Assembly (NCBI RefSeq): GCF_000512585.2
Contig: NC_089241.1
Location: 5,288,001-5,352,000, forward strand
DNA from: Kwoniella bestiolae CBS 10118
Taxonomy: Eukaryota > Basidiomycota > Tremellomycetes > Tremellales > Cryptococcaceae
Length of the DNA: 64,000 bases
Reading direction: 5' to 3'
Position 1 is the first letter of the stretch, and each line of letters begins with the position of its first letter. Shown in pieces: positions 43,677-54,313 of this stretch. Below the pieces are notes generated by a model, which was not told where the DNA came from, searched no databases, and saw only the letters and a list, made by a program, of their open reading frames with translations. The position numbers were made by a program, and so were the translations under genes.

Positions 43677-45347
43677 CTTAAGTAGTATTGTGCTTCTATG
43701 TCTGCGCTGCTTGTAGGTACATGGCAGTATTGCTCTTCATGTTGAATTCCGTTTACATCCTCCAACATTACATTCACTTACCAGATCGCGTCTGCTGTTG
43801 ATCGGTGACATCATCACCTATAAACACAGTCAACCTCTTTCTGTCGATCGTTTTTTCGCTCCACGTGTTTACCACGTGTTTTTGGGAGTCGTGCTCAAAC
43901 CCACCTAATCTCCATCGCCGTCTTTAGTAAGATTTAACCTATGCACTGGAATCCCGCAAAGCACGGAATTACTGTATCTATCACCAGGCCGCAAAGGTTG
44001 TTCAAAGCACTTTCGGTACCGAACGGCATCTGAATAATTGAGCATGGACCATTCTTTCATTGACAGGAATCACTAGACTAGTCGTTGTTGTGGTGGTGGT
44101 TGTTCCCAAAGGGAACCTCAGAGACGAGAAGCGATGCGGCTGCTCGCTTTCGATGGCAAGGTAGGCGGTGATGATCGGCGGGTGTGGACGGTGCAGTATG
44201 GTATTCTCCGATACTCCCATACAGCACCCACTACATATAGAAAAAGTGCAAACGGGCTGTTGATACAGTGATGCTGATTGGGGATGACGACAGTAGAGGA
44301 GCCGTGCTTACCTCCAGCTCCAAGCTTGATTAGGTTGGGAACATCAAGGTGTCAGCTGACAGCTGATCATAAAAGGAGATAATCTCGACCGAAATTGAAG
44401 ATCTCCGTGATGAGATCTCAAGCCGTTTCACCCGGATGGGTGCATTGGGTAATAGGCAATTGTCCGTTTCTCGTCCGTATTGGTCTGTACCACCCCGCAC
44501 ATGATATCTAGACAATTCTGGGTTCTTTTCACTCTGCAACGTCATCTCATCCTTTCTGTGAGATACTTGCAAGCGATTTGCCTCCGGGCAGATGTCGATA
44601 CCTTCTTTACCCGCCAGGAGCGCTCACTTCGAAGCTACATGCTACAGGTATGACGGACTTGGCACAGATCATATGCGATACGAGTAGCACTGCAACGCAA
44701 CACGTATGAGATATGTGTATCAGCGTATGAGGTTACCGCTAATCACAAGCAGACACGTAGGTATTCTCAACGTACATTCGAATTGGGAGTATAAACATAA
44801 ACAATTGTCATTTGAATTTCAATTTTGGATTTACATCCGAAAGATAAACGAATACCGCTGATCGGTCACTTGAGGTTACTGTTACGGCCTTTTATTGGAT
44901 TTCCTTTTTCACTCCTTCACTCCAATGCCAAGTCTTGTCAGAACTCAAGTATCCTTGCTTCACTTTTACATCCTCATCTCATATGAACATCGTCTACTTT
45001 TCAAGATAAATTCCATCTCCGCGTACTCGTATAGCTTTCCCACCTCCTTTGATAGGATCAAGACAAAGCTCAAAGTTTTGATCCAAGCAAGATCCAAGTA
45101 CCAGTTAGTAAATAAACCCTTATTTCCTTGATTTGATCTGGTTCCTCTTTTCGGTCATCGGTCCACTGCACCAGTGAAACGACCAAAAAGCATCCGAGCG
45201 TAGACACAGGACACGGTGAGAAAAGGGGCAAAAGTCAGAATTACACTAGGAGAATAACAATCTACAGTATCAAAGCATACGAGTAAGCCAATACTCGTAC
45301 TCGTAGCAACAAGACACAAGACACACATACAACATACAACATCAACA
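43677..45347. other. 1.67-kb gap without a recognised gene
   Basis: This is the longest gene-free stretch. It holds the DNA ligase promoter on the left, with an ACGCGA box (about 43785-43791, minus strand) that resembles the MBF cell-cycle element, and two CACGTG sites. A GTTCCC-AAA-GGGAAC dyad is at 44102-44116. The right part (to 45347) should be the promoter and leader of the F-box-like gene. Short frames are present on both strands but none looks conserved. I found no tRNA-like B box. Confidence 0.5.
43862..43878. promoter_or_regulatory. Twin CACGTG E-boxes spaced one helical turn
   Basis: CACGTG occurs at 43862-43867 and 43873-43878, an 11-base repeat distance that places both on one face of the helix. 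They lie about 190 bases upstream of the DNA ligase start and could bind a bHLH factor. Function is inferred. Confidence 0.45.
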
Positions 45348-48300
45348 ATGATCAAAACGACCAATGCACCATCATCATCCTCATCCTCTCCACCGCACTC
45401 ACACTCACACAATAAACATAATCGTAATGATGATTCACCCTCAACCTCATATAACAAGAAACACAAAACATCCTTAGACTTCATCTGCTCGCCTTCCTCT
45501 GAATTAGGTTCAGGATCACCCTCCACCCCTACTGCTTCCACATCAACACCTCCAAAAGATCATCACACATCCTCATCGACAGCTAGAAGAGGCTCGTCGC
45601 CATCGTACTTGTCGCCCAGACCCCCTTCACCGCAGTCTACTTTTAGTTTCCCATCATCCTCAACGACCATCATGAATGGCAAGGCTCCCAAAAAGACTTT
45701 GGAAGCTCTTCCAAGAGAGTTATTAGCTCTTGTAGGATATTACCTGGTAATTGAGAATGAACATCATCAACCGGTTGAAGAAAGCTCAACCAGAGGATAT
45801 GACAAACATCCCTCAAAACTCTCACCCCTCCTATTCGTCTCGAAGACGATATACGAATCAATCTGTTTCGATAATAATCCGCAACTTTACAACAGGCTAT
45901 TCAGAGCGACGTTTGATGTCGAAGCGCTGGATAGAAGATACCAATGGATGAAGAAGAATCTTATCAAACCCCCTCCCCCACCCGCTTCGACAGCCAGTGC
46001 GGAGCAGAATGATGTGGATGGTAAGGGAAAGGGGAAAGAAGCAAATAAGAGTAAAAAGATATTTGATCTGTTCTCGGACCCACGAAGTTGGGCGATAGAT
46101 TATAGGACGAGATGGGAACAATCCTACAGGATGAGACAGGTATCCAAGTTGTGCAGGATCGAGATTCCTGGTATATGCGATAAGGAGGCTTATGTCGCGG
46201 ATCTGTGGAACGTCTGGTTCTTGTTGACTGAGAATGGTGAGTGGTCATTCCACTGTCCCATAAGATCAATGCTATGTAGCCAGTAAACTGGGGCAAGGGA
46301 CTAGGTGGCCCGGCCTTTCGGTCATTCGAATGCGCAGTGCGCTGACCAACGGTGCTGTGTTCTTATAGACGGCAAGAATATCCGATTCCTGAATACCCAA
46401 TGTGATCTCAGAGGATTCATCATGGCTTTCTATAAGGAGAATCTGTTGAAGGAATCTTTGGTACCTGGTTATCCAAGAGATACGGGAGATAAAGCTTTGG
46501 CCGTTTGGTGTTGTCTCTTAGCTGGAATAGGTGAGTCCATCGCTCTTCAACTTGTATCCCATACGATCCTCAAGGGACTCCGAAGCTGACTTGCTCCGTA
46601 ATGTGAAACAGATGATCTGGGTGAAGATACTCCTGCAGAGGTGGACGAGAAGATCTTCATGCTTCGTCCGTACGTGTTTGCCTGTGCCAAGGTGAGTACC
46701 AATTCGATCGATCCTTGTATCTCCTCCGGGCTGAACATCTATGCTGACATTGTGTTTGTCGTTTGATATTCAGTACGACATCCACTACGCTCCATGGCAT
46801 TATCGTAAACTCCCCTTCTGTCCTCCAGGATGCGAAGAGCACGAGACCGACGCCTCGATCCGAATCAAAGCAATGACATACAAGCGATTCGGCTACACCT
46901 GGAAAAGGGCTCCACCGCACTTCGTCCTGGGCATCTACCTAGTATTCATGAGATTACTCGAAAGACAGCCAGAGAGGGTAGGCCTCAAAGCAGGCAGTTC
47001 GACCTTCTCCTCATCACCATTCGAAATTGGTCAACCATCCTTATTTAGCATGTCGAAATTGATCCCATCAGTGGAACACGATAGGGAATGGCAGAGGAAT
47101 ACAATGTGTCAGGACCCACATACTTCCCCTGGATTACCTGCTCTGGCATTTGCGAATCAGATCAAAGGGTTCTGGAGAGGTAAATTCCTGTTTTACGATT
47201 TCGACCTCTACCGACAGATACTGGCTGGGAATATGCGGGGGGTGTACACTGGAACGTTCGCTGAGCAGGCGGCGGAGCTGGAGCTGTTCGAGACGATTGT
47301 GAAGCTCCCTAAGGCACAGTTGGGAGGGAAGGGTCCGCTGCTCGCTGCTGGATTTAGGGATGAGTTTGACGAGGATGGGTCGGAGCAGGCTTTGATCAAG
47401 GAGGGGTATGGGTATGAGCTGTCGGATGAGAATGAGGTCTTGGAAGAGGGTTGGACAAAGGAGATTTTGATAAGTGGGAGGGTGAGTCGCTACTTTTCAC
47501 ACTATCATCCTTCTGTCGTGTATACTAAGATGAATAGGACGTATCGCTGATGGTTATGTCGTATCGCTTAGGCCAGAACAAGTTGGGGTTGGGCAAAGAT
47601 GAGAGGAAGAGTGAGATCATGGGATGGTCTGGTAATTATGGAGATGACTTACTCGGTGAGTACGCTATATTCCATAGAAACCCAGGTTTAGCTGGACACA
47701 AAGCTGACAGTGAGTGATGACCATAGCGCCACGTGATGGGCAGGTGGATATGGAAGGGATACCTCCATACCGGTGGATACATGGTGGGAAGATGGAGAGA
47801 TACATTCACAGCTGAGAATCTGCGGGGTGAGTAAACACGAGCTCAAATCTGTCTGGCCCTTCGTTGCTTATGCCAAAAGGAAACACTTCACCTGATCTGT
47901 ACACTGACGATTGTAATTAGGCTACGAAGGTGCATTCGGCCTGATCCGAGCTGGCGATCCGCTGTACCCCGATCATTTCCCTAAGAGGATGGAAGATTCT
48001 TTGGGCGTGAATGCGAATGTTAATCATGGCCAGGGTGGTGGTGGTGGTGGTTCACAGCAACAGCAGCAAGGTCAGCAAGTTCAGCACTCTCAGCAGCAAA
48101 CACAATCACAATCAGCTCAACAAGCACAACAATCACAACCAGCCCAACAAGCTCAACAAGCCTCAACGCAATCTCCTAGCTCCTCCAATACAAATGGTAA
48201 TCGAGACAGTAATCGAAGCACCAATGCTCAGAACCGTTCATCATCATCTCCCAGACAATCTACAGGCTCGTCCGCAGCGCAGCGGACAGATGGACCGGCG

Positions 48301-48390
48301 AGTGCGAGTAGAATTGGAGGCGGAGATGGGAACGGAGGCGAGACGGAAAATGGGAGTGGGGGTAGCAGCAAAGAAGGAGGCAAGAGCTAG
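45348..48390 (+). CDS. F-box-like protein with C-terminal Gln-rich tail
   Basis: Seven exons (45348-46236, 46369-46530, 46612-46691, 46774-47481, 47572-47655, 47727-47826, 47921-48390) join in phase to 830 residues. The first 110 residues are Ser/His/Pro-rich. An F-box-like helix set follows: LEALPRELLALVGYYLV, SPLLFVSKTIYESICFDN and LYNRLFRATFDVEAL. The central 450 residues are globular with many aromatic residues (RYQWMKKN, AIDYRTRWEQSYRMRQVSKLC, YDIHYAPWHYRKLPFCPPG, ARTSWGWAKMRGRVRSWDGLVIMEMTY, GRWIWKGYLHTGGYMVGRWRDTF) and look like a fungal family I cannot name. The last 130 residues are Gly, Gln, Ser and Asn repeats. The likely role is substrate recognition for an SCF ubiquitin ligase, but only the F-box pattern supports that. 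Confidence 0.7.
48040..48180 (+). repeat. Gln-rich low-complexity coding tract
   Basis: CAG/CAA codons with a recurring AQQ unit follow a (GGT)n run coding for six glycines. The tract lies in the last exon of the F-box-like gene and is likely to vary in length between strains. Confidence 0.7.
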
Positions 48391-49017
48391 GCGAAGTACG
48401 GGCGAAAGGGTGGTCAGAGGGTATTATCGAGAGGTTTATCGAGTCGTAATTAAAATGTGCATTGTAGGAATTTGGTCCAGGTGGGAGAGCGCTCTAGTTA
48501 TAATGAGCTTGTAGCTATAGTAGTACATGCAAGAAACGATGCAGATGATATACTACATGTCAATGGGTCGTTCGAGTATCTCGCGATTCGCTAGACTTCG
48601 TCGTACACGGCATGCCTCTTCACGCCTTAGATCCGTTGGAGACAGCCATGTACTGACAGCCATGTGCTGCTCGTGTCAAAGGTACTGTGGGTGACTGATG
48701 CCCGCTGTCTGATGAACCTGGATGGATCATCAACATCTGAGAAAGGTTATATAAGCAACGATAAAAAAGTGGAGGATGATCGAAAAAGGGAGATTAGGTT
48801 AATCTGTTAAATTGCCATGACGTAGTACTCTAACAGCTAGATATCGATGAGATCCAGTAATTTGGACAGGCATGAAATCGAATTTCAGTATTTGCATAGT
48901 AAAATAAAAGGTAGAAAGTAATTCAGTTTCGTTCTCTTTGGATATTGGACAATCATCACATGAAATTCTAGAATATCAGAGTCATACATAAAATACAGAG
49001 TGAAAAGATAGAAGACA
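48391..49017. other. Intergenic region between F-box-like gene and SDR gene
   Basis: No coding signal. GACAGCCATGT occurs twice as a direct repeat (48641-48651 and 48655-48665). The AT-rich segment near 48890-49010 should be the promoter and leader of the dehydrogenase. Confidence 0.5.
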
Positions 49018-50648
49018 ATGGTTTGGCAAATTGATTTGAAAGGTAAGACTGTAGTGGTTACAGGAGGTAATCGGGTAAGTGGTCTTGCTTTTGCTTCTTT
49101 TGAGAGGGGTTGAGCTGACTTTTTGGGTGAAGGGGATTGGTTTGGCGATTAGTGAACAGGTAGCTCAAGGTGGGTACATCCACCGGTCCCTGTGAGAACC
49201 CTGCCTTGCATCTTACTGATTAAATCTCTCAACCGATGGACGCTCAGCCGGTGCACACGTCGCGATCATCTATCGATCGAGCCAGGATGCTCCGGAGGTA
49301 GCTAAGAAGATTGGCGAGAAGTATGGGGTGCATTGTGAGGTATGTCTGTTCTAGTGGTACACAATCTATTTCCATCGGTATTGAGGGATATCTGACTCCT
49401 TGCTGCCCAACACAGGCATACCAAGCAGACGTAGCGGATCAAGCGACCATCACCGAGCTATTCAAGAAGATATACTTTGACGTTGGACCCATAGGCGGTG
49501 TAGTTTGTAATGCCGGTAAGACTATTATTCTTACATAAATGTATAGCATCTCTCGTCGTTATCTTGCCTATGGATCTATAGTCGAGGAACAATCACGATT
49601 AAGATCACGATCGTACATGAGCTGATCTGTGGATTACCCTGGCATAGGTATAAACTACAAGAAAGATGCCCTCGAATATACCAAAGAAGATTTCGATGGC
49701 CACTTTGGACCCAACGTGTGGGGTGTATTCACCTGCGCTCAGGCCGCTCAAAAATTATGGAAGGAACATGATTATAGGAATGGAAGGATAGTTTTCGTCT
49801 CTTGTATGTGATTTCAGCTTTTCATTCATTCGTAAGATCGACAAGCTGATTCGGTGCTTGGTCTTGGTTTAGCCGTCTCTGGGACGATCGCTAATAAGGG
49901 GGTGAAGCAGGCTTTCTATAATCCTACTAAGGTAAGTTCAGATTCGCTTATCCATTGACTCTTCCTCTCCCCTTCCCTCTCCCCTTCCCTCTCCCCTTCC
50001 CTCGCCCCTTCCCTCTCCCCTTCCCTCTCTCCTTCCCTCTATCCTTCCCTCTCCCCTTCCCCTCCTCCTTCTCCTCTCTGCCGCCCCGTTTCTACTGTAT
50101 GTCTCTGTTCCTCTCGGGCGTCCCTCTTCTCTTCCTTCCTCTGCGTGAATGCCCGGGTCTATGCCAGCCTCAAATCTGCAGATTCTAGTATGAGCTCTGA
50201 ACTGATCATATCTAATATCTCCCAGGCCGCTGTCAACTCCCTAGCTCAGACATTAGCAATGGAATGGGCTGAGCAAGGAACACTTGTAAGTTCACGATTC
50301 CATCTGCTTTCATCTTCTGTCCACCCTTGAGCTGACTTGTGGTTGTGGTGCCAGGTCAACGTCCTCGCACCCGGATACGTACTCACCGACATGAACGCAA
50401 GTTTGAGAGACGACAAGGTGGAACGCGAGAAGATAGCAGCCGATACCATGTTGAATAGGGTTAGCGAGCCGCACGAACAGGCTGGTACGGTTGTGTTCCT
50501 GCTGTCAGATTACGCTTCTTGTGAGTGTACCCGTCGCTCCCAGACATGACACATCCCATGGATTGACCGATTCTGATGTTGGGTTTTCGCTCGATTAGAC
50601 ATCACCGGCACGCAAATGATTGTAGATGGTGGATTACATCATTGGTAG
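49018..50648 (+). CDS. Short-chain dehydrogenase/reductase (polyol/ketose type)
   Basis: Nine exons (49018-49074, 49133-49169, 49248-49339, 49416-49515, 49648-49803, 49873-49931, 50226-50285, 50355-50520, 50599-50648) join in phase to 258 residues. The classical SDR elements are complete: TGGNRGIG for the dinucleotide at residues 15-22, CNAG, a Ser in VSSVSGT, and Tyr163/Lys167 in YNPTK. The C-terminus has NVLAPGYVLTDMN and ends GTQMIVDGGLHHW. The pattern is close to fungal sorbose/xylulose reductases and arabinitol dehydrogenases (SOU1-like), which interconvert ketoses and polyols in the cytosol with NADPH; exact substrate is inferred. The sixth intron (49932-50225) contains a C/T-rich minisatellite. 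Confidence 0.9.
49961..50065 (+). repeat. 12-bp C/T-rich minisatellite inside an SDR intron
   Basis: About eight copies of a 12-base unit close to CTTCCCTCTCCC, with a few single-base variants, make up a third of the sixth intron of the dehydrogenase gene. Confidence 0.85.
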
Positions 50649-51025
50649 TTTAGCTTATGTAGCAGAAGAGCTGAATGCATAATAATAATAATGTCACGGG
50701 GAACTGTCCTGCTATGAGCGAGGTCCGGATTACCAAAAGTCGTACACTTGACCTATGGAAGCCTCATACCAAGTCATCCATGTTGCAAGCGTACACTCAC
50801 AGGATATCGCTTTGTCAGCTCCACCTCGGTATCGCTTACTCGTCTTCCTCGACCACACCTCCCAGTACAAACGGTGATTGACAACGTTCATTCGACAAGC
50901 GAGGTGAAACTTGCCAGAGTAATTCGTTGCAATCTCACCTTCATTACCATCATCATGCTGCTACTGTTTATCCGTTTGCTGGATTCTCCAGATGACGCCG
51001 TTTGTACAGTACAATACATTAACGG

Positions 51026-51061
51026 CCGAAAAATCCCTTTTTCGGTCGACGGATCTGACCG
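51026..51061. promoter_or_regulatory. Overlapping CCG/CGG palindromes upstream of the QDR-like gene
   Basis: CCGAAAAA-TCCC-TTTTTCGG (51026-51045) is a perfect 8-bp-arm dyad, and CGGTC-N9-GACCG (51043-51061) overlaps its right end. Together they give CCG...CGG...CCG triplets in alternating orientation, the half-sites used by Zn(II)2Cys6 regulators. They end 41 bases before a TATAAATA. Confidence 0.5.
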
Positions 51062-51102
51062 ATGCGTGAGATCCGGAATGGGCATGTCATCATATGAAAT
51101 GT

Positions 51103-51110
51103 TATAAATA
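51103..51110 (+). promoter_or_regulatory. TATA box (TATAAATA) of the QDR-like MFS gene
   Basis: A perfect TATAAATA lies 160 bases before the start codon. Confidence 0.5.
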
Positions 51111-51269
51111 CAACTTTCGCGATAGGCTGAGAGAATGCTTGCGTGACTATTCACGGTTTATGTTTGTGGACAGAGTGTTTGATTGTGGATAGCATAGCGA
51201 GCCCGAATATAGACATCCTTCGCTTCAAATAATCACCGACCGACCGGGAAAGGGTACTTGCCATCGAAA

Positions 51270-53654
51270 ATGGCAGAACTGAGGGCGGATGAAGTGGGAT
51301 TAGAACGATCGCTCACCCGTTCAAATGGGGGGGAGGATTCACGCAACGATTCACCTCGAGCACATGGGACGACTACATCAGATGATCAGAGTGTAAGAGT
51401 ATCAACGCCAACTCCTCAGTTCCAAGATCTCAATCACATACAGACGAACCGAACTACAAACTCTGGTAAACCGTACTCTGTTTTTACGGATGGGGAGAAA
51501 TGGTTTATAGTGATTTTCAGTGCTTTGGGAGCTATCTTCTCGTACGTCGTCTTTTTGCTTCTCTTCGATCTCAAAGCGGAATGGATATGGACTGATGGAT
51601 GCTTTTATGTGTTCAAGGCCTATCTCAACGAATATATACGTGCCTGCTATACCTACTTTGGCGAAGGCTTTTAACACGACGACTGAGAAGATCAATTTGA
51701 CCGTCACTATATATTTGTGAGCTTTCATTTGCCGATTGTATAGGTATTTCTGATGGTGGAGAGGCTGAGCTGACCAATCTGTGGATTGGCAGGGTATTCC
51801 AAGCTCTCACACCTGCGTTATGGGGATCAGCGGGAGATTCATACGGAAGAAGGTGCGCCTATTCATATATTAGATATATACCAAATGGGATCTGACGGAT
51901 ACTTTGCCTGGTATTTATAGACCCGTTTTCATCCTCCTACTTCTCATATACCTCCTCTCATGCGTCGGTACAGCCCTATGTCCCACGTCCGCTTACTGGT
52001 TATTAATGTTGATGAGGGTATTACAAGCCAGCGGCGGATCAGCTCTGATAGCGATCGGTACGGGTGTAGTCGCGGACATAGCTATGCCTCATGAGCGGGG
52101 GAGGTACTTGGGGCTGTTCAACCTGGGTACGACCGTTGGTCCTGCTCGTGAGTCTTTGGGTTCTCCATTTGTCATACCTGTCTCGCGTGGTAGGATACTA
52201 TGCTGATAGTGCAATATGATCTTATAGTCGGGCCCTTGCTTGGAGGGATCTTCGCCTTTACGCTTGGATGGAGATCGATCTTCTGGTTTTTGTGTATATT
52301 CTGCGCTTGCGTGTTGATACCTATGATCTTGTGAGTTGTCTTCGTGTCTACGATCAACGATCCGAGGTCAAACTTACTGGTATGTATAGTTTCTTTCCCG
52401 AGACACTACGAACCCTCGTGGGAGATGGGTCACTCCCTCCACCACTGATAAACTGTACTCCCGCTGCGCTGATGCGCAGGAAGAGGGAGCTAAGAGAATT
52501 GAATGAGAAGGGTGAAGATCCTGAGCAAATGACTTCGAAACGTGTTAAAGTGAGCTTACACCCATCGCCCATTAGTCATCTGTTCTCAGTGCTGACTGGT
52601 ACGGACAGTTCAACCCATTAGCGTCGTTCTTGCTGTTTCTGGAACCTGAGATAGCATTGATCTTCACTTGGTCTTCCCTCTACTATGCGTTTTGGTATGC
52701 TATTTTGTGAGTTCTTCATATTCCCTTTTGATCGGTTTACTAGAAGAATACTGAGGTCAGGAGATCGATAGAACCATATTCACCACTTTGCTTGAAGATG
52801 AGTATAAGGTAAACGAGGTTGTCATCGGGTTATGTTACCTGTAGGTTTAACGTGTACAGTAAACAACTACAATACCGATGTTGATGTTGATTGTCGTATA
52901 GTCCCGGCGGTGTTGGAGCAGGCATATCAGGATTCCTGACCGGTCGAATAATGGATATCTTCTATAAAAAAGAGAAAAGGCGCGTAGGAGGTGATCATCG
53001 TCAAAACCCCGAGGAATTCAGGTTGGAGAGAGTTAGATTTATGATCTTGCCGTATCATATTGGGTAAGTCTATATTTGCATCAACGACATTCACTTCGAC
53101 TGGAGCTGACGTTATTGAGATCCTTTCTTATGGTGCAGAATATTGCTTGCTGCCACGATAGGATTGGCTTGGTCCACCCAAACTCATACGCATATTGCTG
53201 TACCGATTGTTTTGAATTTCTTCGTTGGCATCGGAACTGGCTTCCTGACTACAAGTAAGCAAATCACATGATGTGGTGTATAGGTTCAGGCTGACCTTCT
53301 TCCTGTTAGCTACGATATATGGAATAGACTTGTTTACAGGTCAAGGTGGAGCAGTGACAGCTACAGTAAGTCCAGCATAATTTCCGCTAATAGGATAAAT
53401 CGTTGCTCACGGACGGTGAATGATAGTTCAACTTGATACGATGTGCTTTGGGAGCAGTGACTACCTCCACTGTCCAGTTGATCGTGAATCGTATGGGCGC
53501 GGGATGGTGTTTTGTCTTATTGGGCGGGATATGTCTACTCGCTACTCCTATGCCATTTATCATCATGCGGTATGGGCCTGGGTGGAGGCAGAAGCGAAGA
53601 GAGAAGAACGATCAAAAGACGAATGCTCGGACGATGACCGATGCGTCTAGGTGA
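51270..53654 (+). CDS. MFS multidrug transporter (QDR/DTR-like DHA1)
   Basis: Twelve exons (51270-51541, 51618-51716, 51793-51852, 51921-52147, 52228-52330, 52390-52549, 52609-52706, 52772-52840, 52902-53063, 53139-53254, 53310-53365, 53427-53654) join in phase to 549 residues with about 12 membrane segments. A polar N-tail of about 75 residues precedes TM1. Family motifs are STNIYVPAIPTLAKAF, motif A as GSAGDSYGRRPVF, RVLQASGGSALIAIGTGVVADIA, PHERGRYLGLFNLGTTVGP and the motif-C-like LGPLLGGIFAFTLGWRSIFWFL. The large central loop FPETLRTLVGDGS and the later GRIMDIFYKKEKRR are typical of Qdr/Dtr/Aqr exporters. Such proteins export drugs, organic acids, polyamines or dityrosine precursors at the plasma membrane. 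Confidence 0.9.
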
Positions 53655-54313
53655 TGTCCAACAGTGAGAATATAGAGTCATTAGTAAAGTAGGATAGGAC
53701 GGACTTGTATTAGGTTGTATTGATTATTTTGTTCACGATCACGACTCATGCATAGGATCGATTGGGAAAATATTGACACGAGATATAACTCATTCGCCAC
53801 TTTGTTCATGCAGTGTGCACAATGTACGCTCTGCAATGAACGCACGGACCGTCCGCTTCTCGAGTTGAGTCAACGTGACTATTTTTCCGTTTTTGATGGT
53901 TGGATTGCATACAGTACGTGTACTATTATACCAAAGTTGTGTCATCTTGTTGTCTTTCTTTGTTCCTTCTTCCCTCTTCTTTTCTTCATCATCCCATCTT
54001 CGTCTCTTCTTTTCTTTTCTACTCCTCATCTTGGTATATAGTCTTGATCCTTGCCTTTTTCTTCTTGATGGAGAATAAATCAAAAGAGATTCTTGACTGA
54101 TTCTCTATTTTGTACAAAGCGTATATTCATCTTCTTACAGGGGACTTTCTTTCTTTCCTTCTTTCTTTCGTTGACCGTCATCATCTTCTTGGTTGATATC
54201 CTCCATCCCTTCTCTATATATCAATTCAGTATATACCTGCCTCTTCATTGGCATTACAACCCCTTATACCTTTTCGATCATCTCATCGACCAGGAAGATT
54301 CAATCCGATTATC
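53655..54313. other. Intergenic region upstream of the kinase gene
   Basis: The right half (about 53940-54190) is strongly T/C-rich on the plus strand, with CTTT runs at 54147-54170. Such pyrimidine-rich leaders are common near fungal start sites. Short frames here are low-complexity and not called. Confidence 0.5.

Larger units (their letters stand above)
50649..51269. other. Intergenic promoter region of the QDR-like MFS gene
   Basis: No coding signal. It holds inverted repeats built on CCG/CGG triplets (51026-51061) and a TATAAATA (51103-51110), listed separately. Confidence 0.55.

Noticed and set aside
44330..44572. 80-codon minus-strand frame in the 1.67-kb gap
   Set aside because: Starts at a non-ATG or weak site, no recognisable pattern, no splicing evidence.
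53940..54078. Hydrophobic Phe/Leu/Ser-rich frames upstream of the kinase
   Set aside because: They come from a T/C-rich leader and are low-complexity artefacts.
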